From contig CAZMRK010000347.1 of the NCBI GenBank assembly GCA_964568355.1, forward strand, positions 1 to 8,418: a stretch of DNA of 8,418 nt. Direction: 5' to 3'. Below the pieces are notes generated by a model that had not been told where the DNA came from, made no database searches, and saw only the letters and a list, made by a program, of their open reading frames with translations. Positions 6,989-8,418 of this stretch are shown here, piece after piece (position 1 is the stretch's first letter; the number at the start of each line of letters is the position of its first letter). The position numbers were made by a program, and so were the translations under genes. The DNA is from JAJPJX01 sp964568355. GTDB lineage: Bacteria > Acidobacteriota > Terriglobia > Bryobacterales > Bryobacteraceae.

Positions 6989-8287
6989 CTATTTCCCGGC
7001 CGACTCGGTGACCGGCTCGTGGTAGGGTTGTGGATTCACCACCGATCCCGGCCGCGCTTTCAGAAGCCCTTCCACGATCACCCGGTCGCCGGGTTTGAGA
7101 CCTTGCAGCACCACCCAGCGCTCGCCTACGCGTTCGCCGGTCACGATGCTGCGAGCCAGCACCTTGTTGTCCGGACCCACCGTGAGCACCGACTGCATCC
7201 CTTGCAGTTCCTGCACCGATTTCTGCGGGACCAGGATGACGTTCTTGCGCTCCTCCACCTGTGATCGCACGCGTCCAAACTGGCCGGGCAGAATCGTGTG
7301 TTGCGGATTCGGAAAGGTAGCCTGAATCTCCAGCGTGCCGGTCTTGGGGTCCACCTGGTTGACCGTGTTCTGATAGCGCCCTGGGTATGGGTGCACGCGG
7401 CCGTCCGCCAGCACGATCTGCAGCGGTTTGCGCCGCTCTTCTTTGAGGTTCGGTTTCCCGACCACATTCAGATAGGCGGCTTCGCTCATCTTGAAGCGAA
7501 CCCAGATCGGATCGAGCGGCACGATCGTCGTCAGCGGCTGCGCCGAGCCCCGGTTCACCAGGCCGCCGACCTGCACCAGCGTGTCTCCAATCAGGCCGCC
7601 GATCGGCGCGCGGATCGTGGCGTATTCCAGATTCAGTTCGGCGGTACGGAGCAGCGCTCGCCGCGACTCCAACTGCGCCAGCGCTGTGTCAATCTGCGCT
7701 CGTGTCGAAAGGCGTGTCTGCTCCACATTGGCTTTCTTGGCGTTCACGTTGGCCTGGTTTGCCTGTAATGCCGCCAGCGCGTTGTCCAGGTCCTGCTTGG
7801 CCGCTGCGTCTTCCTTCACCAGCGGTTGCAGGCGCTCCACGTCCTGCCGCGCCTTCAACAAATTGGCTTCCGCCTGTGCCAGGTCTGCCTCGGCTTGTAC
7901 CAGTGCCACCTGGCGCTTGGCGAATTCCAGGCTGGCCTCCGCCTCCTGCAGATCGCCTTTGGCCTTCGAAACCTCCGCTTGATAAGGCCGCAGGTCCAGT
8001 ACATACAACACATCGCCGGCCTTGACGTTCGAGCCCACCTGGAAGAGGCGCTTCTCGATATATCCGTCTACGCGCCCGCGGACCTCCACCATGTCTCGCG
8101 CAAAAGTCTGCGCCGCGTATTCGGCAAATATCGGGACGTCCGCAGCATGGACCTCCATAATGGAAACCGAGGGCGCGGGCACCGAGGCAGCGGTCGCACT
8201 CTTGGCCCCCGACTGGCAGCCTGTGCCGGTAATCAGAAGGCCGATACTGAAGATAGATGCAATGAAATAAGGCTGATAGGGCTTCAT
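6989..8287 (-). CDS. Efflux RND transporter periplasmic adaptor subunit (AcrA/MexA-like lipoprotein)
   Basis: This 432-residue protein is the membrane-fusion protein that bridges the pump and the outer-membrane channel. The N-terminus is a hydrophobic signal ending in 'ITGTGC', with Cys24 as the probable lipidated residue; Gly at -3 is a permissive rather than ideal lipobox. The first half of the lipoyl domain lies around residues 66-104 ('VRGRVDGYIEKRLFQVG', 'GDVLYVLD'). A long alpha-helical hairpin, rich in Ala, Gln, Glu and Leu heptads, spans about residues 105-222. The second lipoyl half is around 223-245 ('YATIRAPIGGLIGD'), followed by the beta-barrel ('DPIWVRFKMSE', 'TVNQVDPKTGTLEIQATFPNP', 'LPGQFGRVR') and the membrane-proximal domain ('GLKPGDRVIVEGL'). 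It is the first clearly complete gene of the operon, 3 bases ahead of the pump. No good Shine-Dalgarno site precedes ATG 8287; I chose this start because the signal peptide begins there. Palindromes 18-38 bases upstream may control it. Confidence 0.95.
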   Translation of the reverse strand: MKPYQPYFIASIFSIGLLITGTGCQSGAKSATAASVPAPSVSIMEVHAADVPIFAEYAAQTFARDMVEVRGRVDGYIEKRLFQVGSNVKAGDVLYVLDLRPYQAEVSKAKGDLQEAEASLEFAKRQVALVQAEADLAQAEANLLKARQDVERLQPLVKEDAAAKQDLDNALAALQANQANVNAKKANVEQTRLSTRAQIDTALAQLESRRALLRTAELNLEYATIRAPIGGLIGDTLVQVGGLVNRGSAQPLTTIVPLDPIWVRFKMSEAAYLNVVGKPNLKEERRKPLQIVLADGRVHPYPGRYQNTVNQVDPKTGTLEIQATFPNPQHTILPGQFGRVRSQVEERKNVILVPQKSVQELQGMQSVLTVGPDNKVLARSIVTGERVGERWVVLQGLKPGDRVIVEGLLKARPGSVVNPQPYHEPVTESAGK

Positions 8288-8304
8288 AAAACAACCAGAT
8301 CAGT

Positions 8305-8315
8305 CTGCCTGGCAG
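8305..8315. repeat. Perfect 11-base palindrome, left member of an abutting pair upstream of the adaptor gene
   Basis: CTGCC-T-GGCAG has two 5-base arms around one central base. It lies 18-28 bases upstream of the adaptor ATG and shares base 8315 with the next palindrome. Its position in the leader of an efflux operon suits a repressor operator, but no regulator gene is visible in the window, so the role is inferred. Confidence 0.4.
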
Positions 8316-8325
8316 GTGCAGCACC
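8315..8325. repeat. Perfect 11-base palindrome, right member of the pair upstream of the adaptor gene
   Basis: GGTGC-A-GCACC has two 5-base arms around one central base. GGC at 8311-8313 and GCC at 8326-8328 extend the symmetry, with A8314 unmatched. It could be an operator half, or in RNA a short hairpin with GGTG and CACC as stem and a 3-base loop. No T-run follows in either direction close enough for a terminator. Confidence 0.4.
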
Positions 8326-8351
8326 GCCTCTTGTGCAGAATGGTGTATAAA

Positions 8352-8418
8352 TTAGATGCCCGTTCCCGGCCGGTAGATGCGAAATTCGGCTGGGAAGTAT
8401 GCGGCGAGCATCCGAAAC
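8352..8418 (-). CDS. Possible C-terminal end of an upstream minus-strand gene (unknown product)
   Basis: The minus strand has an open frame entering from the right edge and ending with TAA at 8354-8352. It gives 21 residues (FRMLAAYFPAEFRIYRPGTG, then Ile). I do not recognise the family. Fifteen of its 21 codons end in G or C, in line with the GC-rich coding in this window. The best competing plus-strand frame, from ATG 8340, has only about half. If real, the gene would end 64 bases before the adaptor and could share its transcript; a TetR-type regulator would be a natural candidate there, but nothing in these residues proves it. The fragment is very short, and open frames exist on the plus strand too. 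Confidence 0.25.
   Translation of the reverse strand, partial: FRMLAAYFPAEFRIYRPGTGI

Larger units (their letters stand above)
8288..8351 (-). promoter_or_regulatory. Leader/control region of the RND efflux operon
   Basis: This is the non-coding stretch between the adaptor ATG and the possible upstream stop codon. It holds the palindrome pair and, at 8346-8354, an unusually AT-rich patch (TATAAATTA on the plus strand) that on the minus strand offers TATACA- or TTTATA-like -10 boxes. I could not pair it with a good -35 box at normal spacing, so the exact promoter is not assigned. Acidobacterial promoters are also poorly defined by the E. coli consensus. Confidence 0.3.

Noticed and set aside
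7720..7990. Possible tandem repeat in the adaptor gene (recurring Ala/Gln/Glu/Leu codons)
   Set aside because: This is the heptad pattern of the alpha-helical hairpin found in all such adaptors. The DNA units are not close copies of one another.
8288..8328. Terminator or attenuator in the adaptor leader (GC-rich palindrome followed by TTGTTTT on the minus strand)
   Set aside because: The T-rich stretch lies about 10 bases or more beyond the palindromes and directly abuts the ATG, and the perfect palindromes leave only a 1-base centre. An operator is the simpler reading.

Overview
The window looks like a stretch of GC-rich chromosome from an Acidobacteriota bacterium, most likely of the Solibacter/Bryobacterales kind. 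The clue is a very large Oar-type TonB-dependent receptor. It has the typical tail of that phylum's outer-membrane receptors: an 'FRAEAFNIFNR' stretch followed by a C-terminus ending 'LQLGLKLYW'. Immediately downstream is a Tat-exported enolase-superfamily enzyme. The assignment rests on protein style only, because the window has no rRNA or other marker gene.

Layout: two blocks of genes face each other. On the plus strand, bases 1-1149 hold the C-terminal 382 residues of the receptor. After a 45-base gap comes a complete mandelate racemase/galactonate dehydratase-like enzyme (1195-2430) with a twin-arginine signal peptide. On the minus strand, reading from right to left, lies a complete tripartite RND efflux operon: periplasmic adaptor lipoprotein (8287-6989), inner-membrane HAE1-type RND pump (6985-3833) and outer-membrane channel lipoprotein (3836-2439). 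The operon is very compact, with a 3-base gap between adaptor and pump and a 4-base ATGA overlap between pump and channel. The two blocks converge with only 8 bases between their stop codons.

How the genes work together: the receptor and exported enzyme probably form a scavenging pair. The receptor would import a sugar acid, glycan fragment or plant-derived compound across the outer membrane, and the enzyme would dehydrate or epimerise it in the periplasm. The minus-strand genes make a self-sufficient proton-driven efflux system spanning both membranes. Its proton-relay residues are intact, but its drug-pocket phenylalanines are largely replaced compared with AcrB.

Right edge: bases 8288-8351, upstream of the adaptor, hold two abutting perfect 11-base palindromes and an AT-rich patch, a plausible operator/promoter. 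The last 67 bases may carry the C-terminal end of another minus-strand gene. I see no RNA genes, mobile elements, CRISPR arrays or insertion sequences. No stretch longer than 300 bases lacks a gene. I did not find a clearly new biological system. The points most worth checking are the His-for-Asp change at a metal-ligand position in the exported enolase, the altered drug pocket of the pump, and the palindrome pair.
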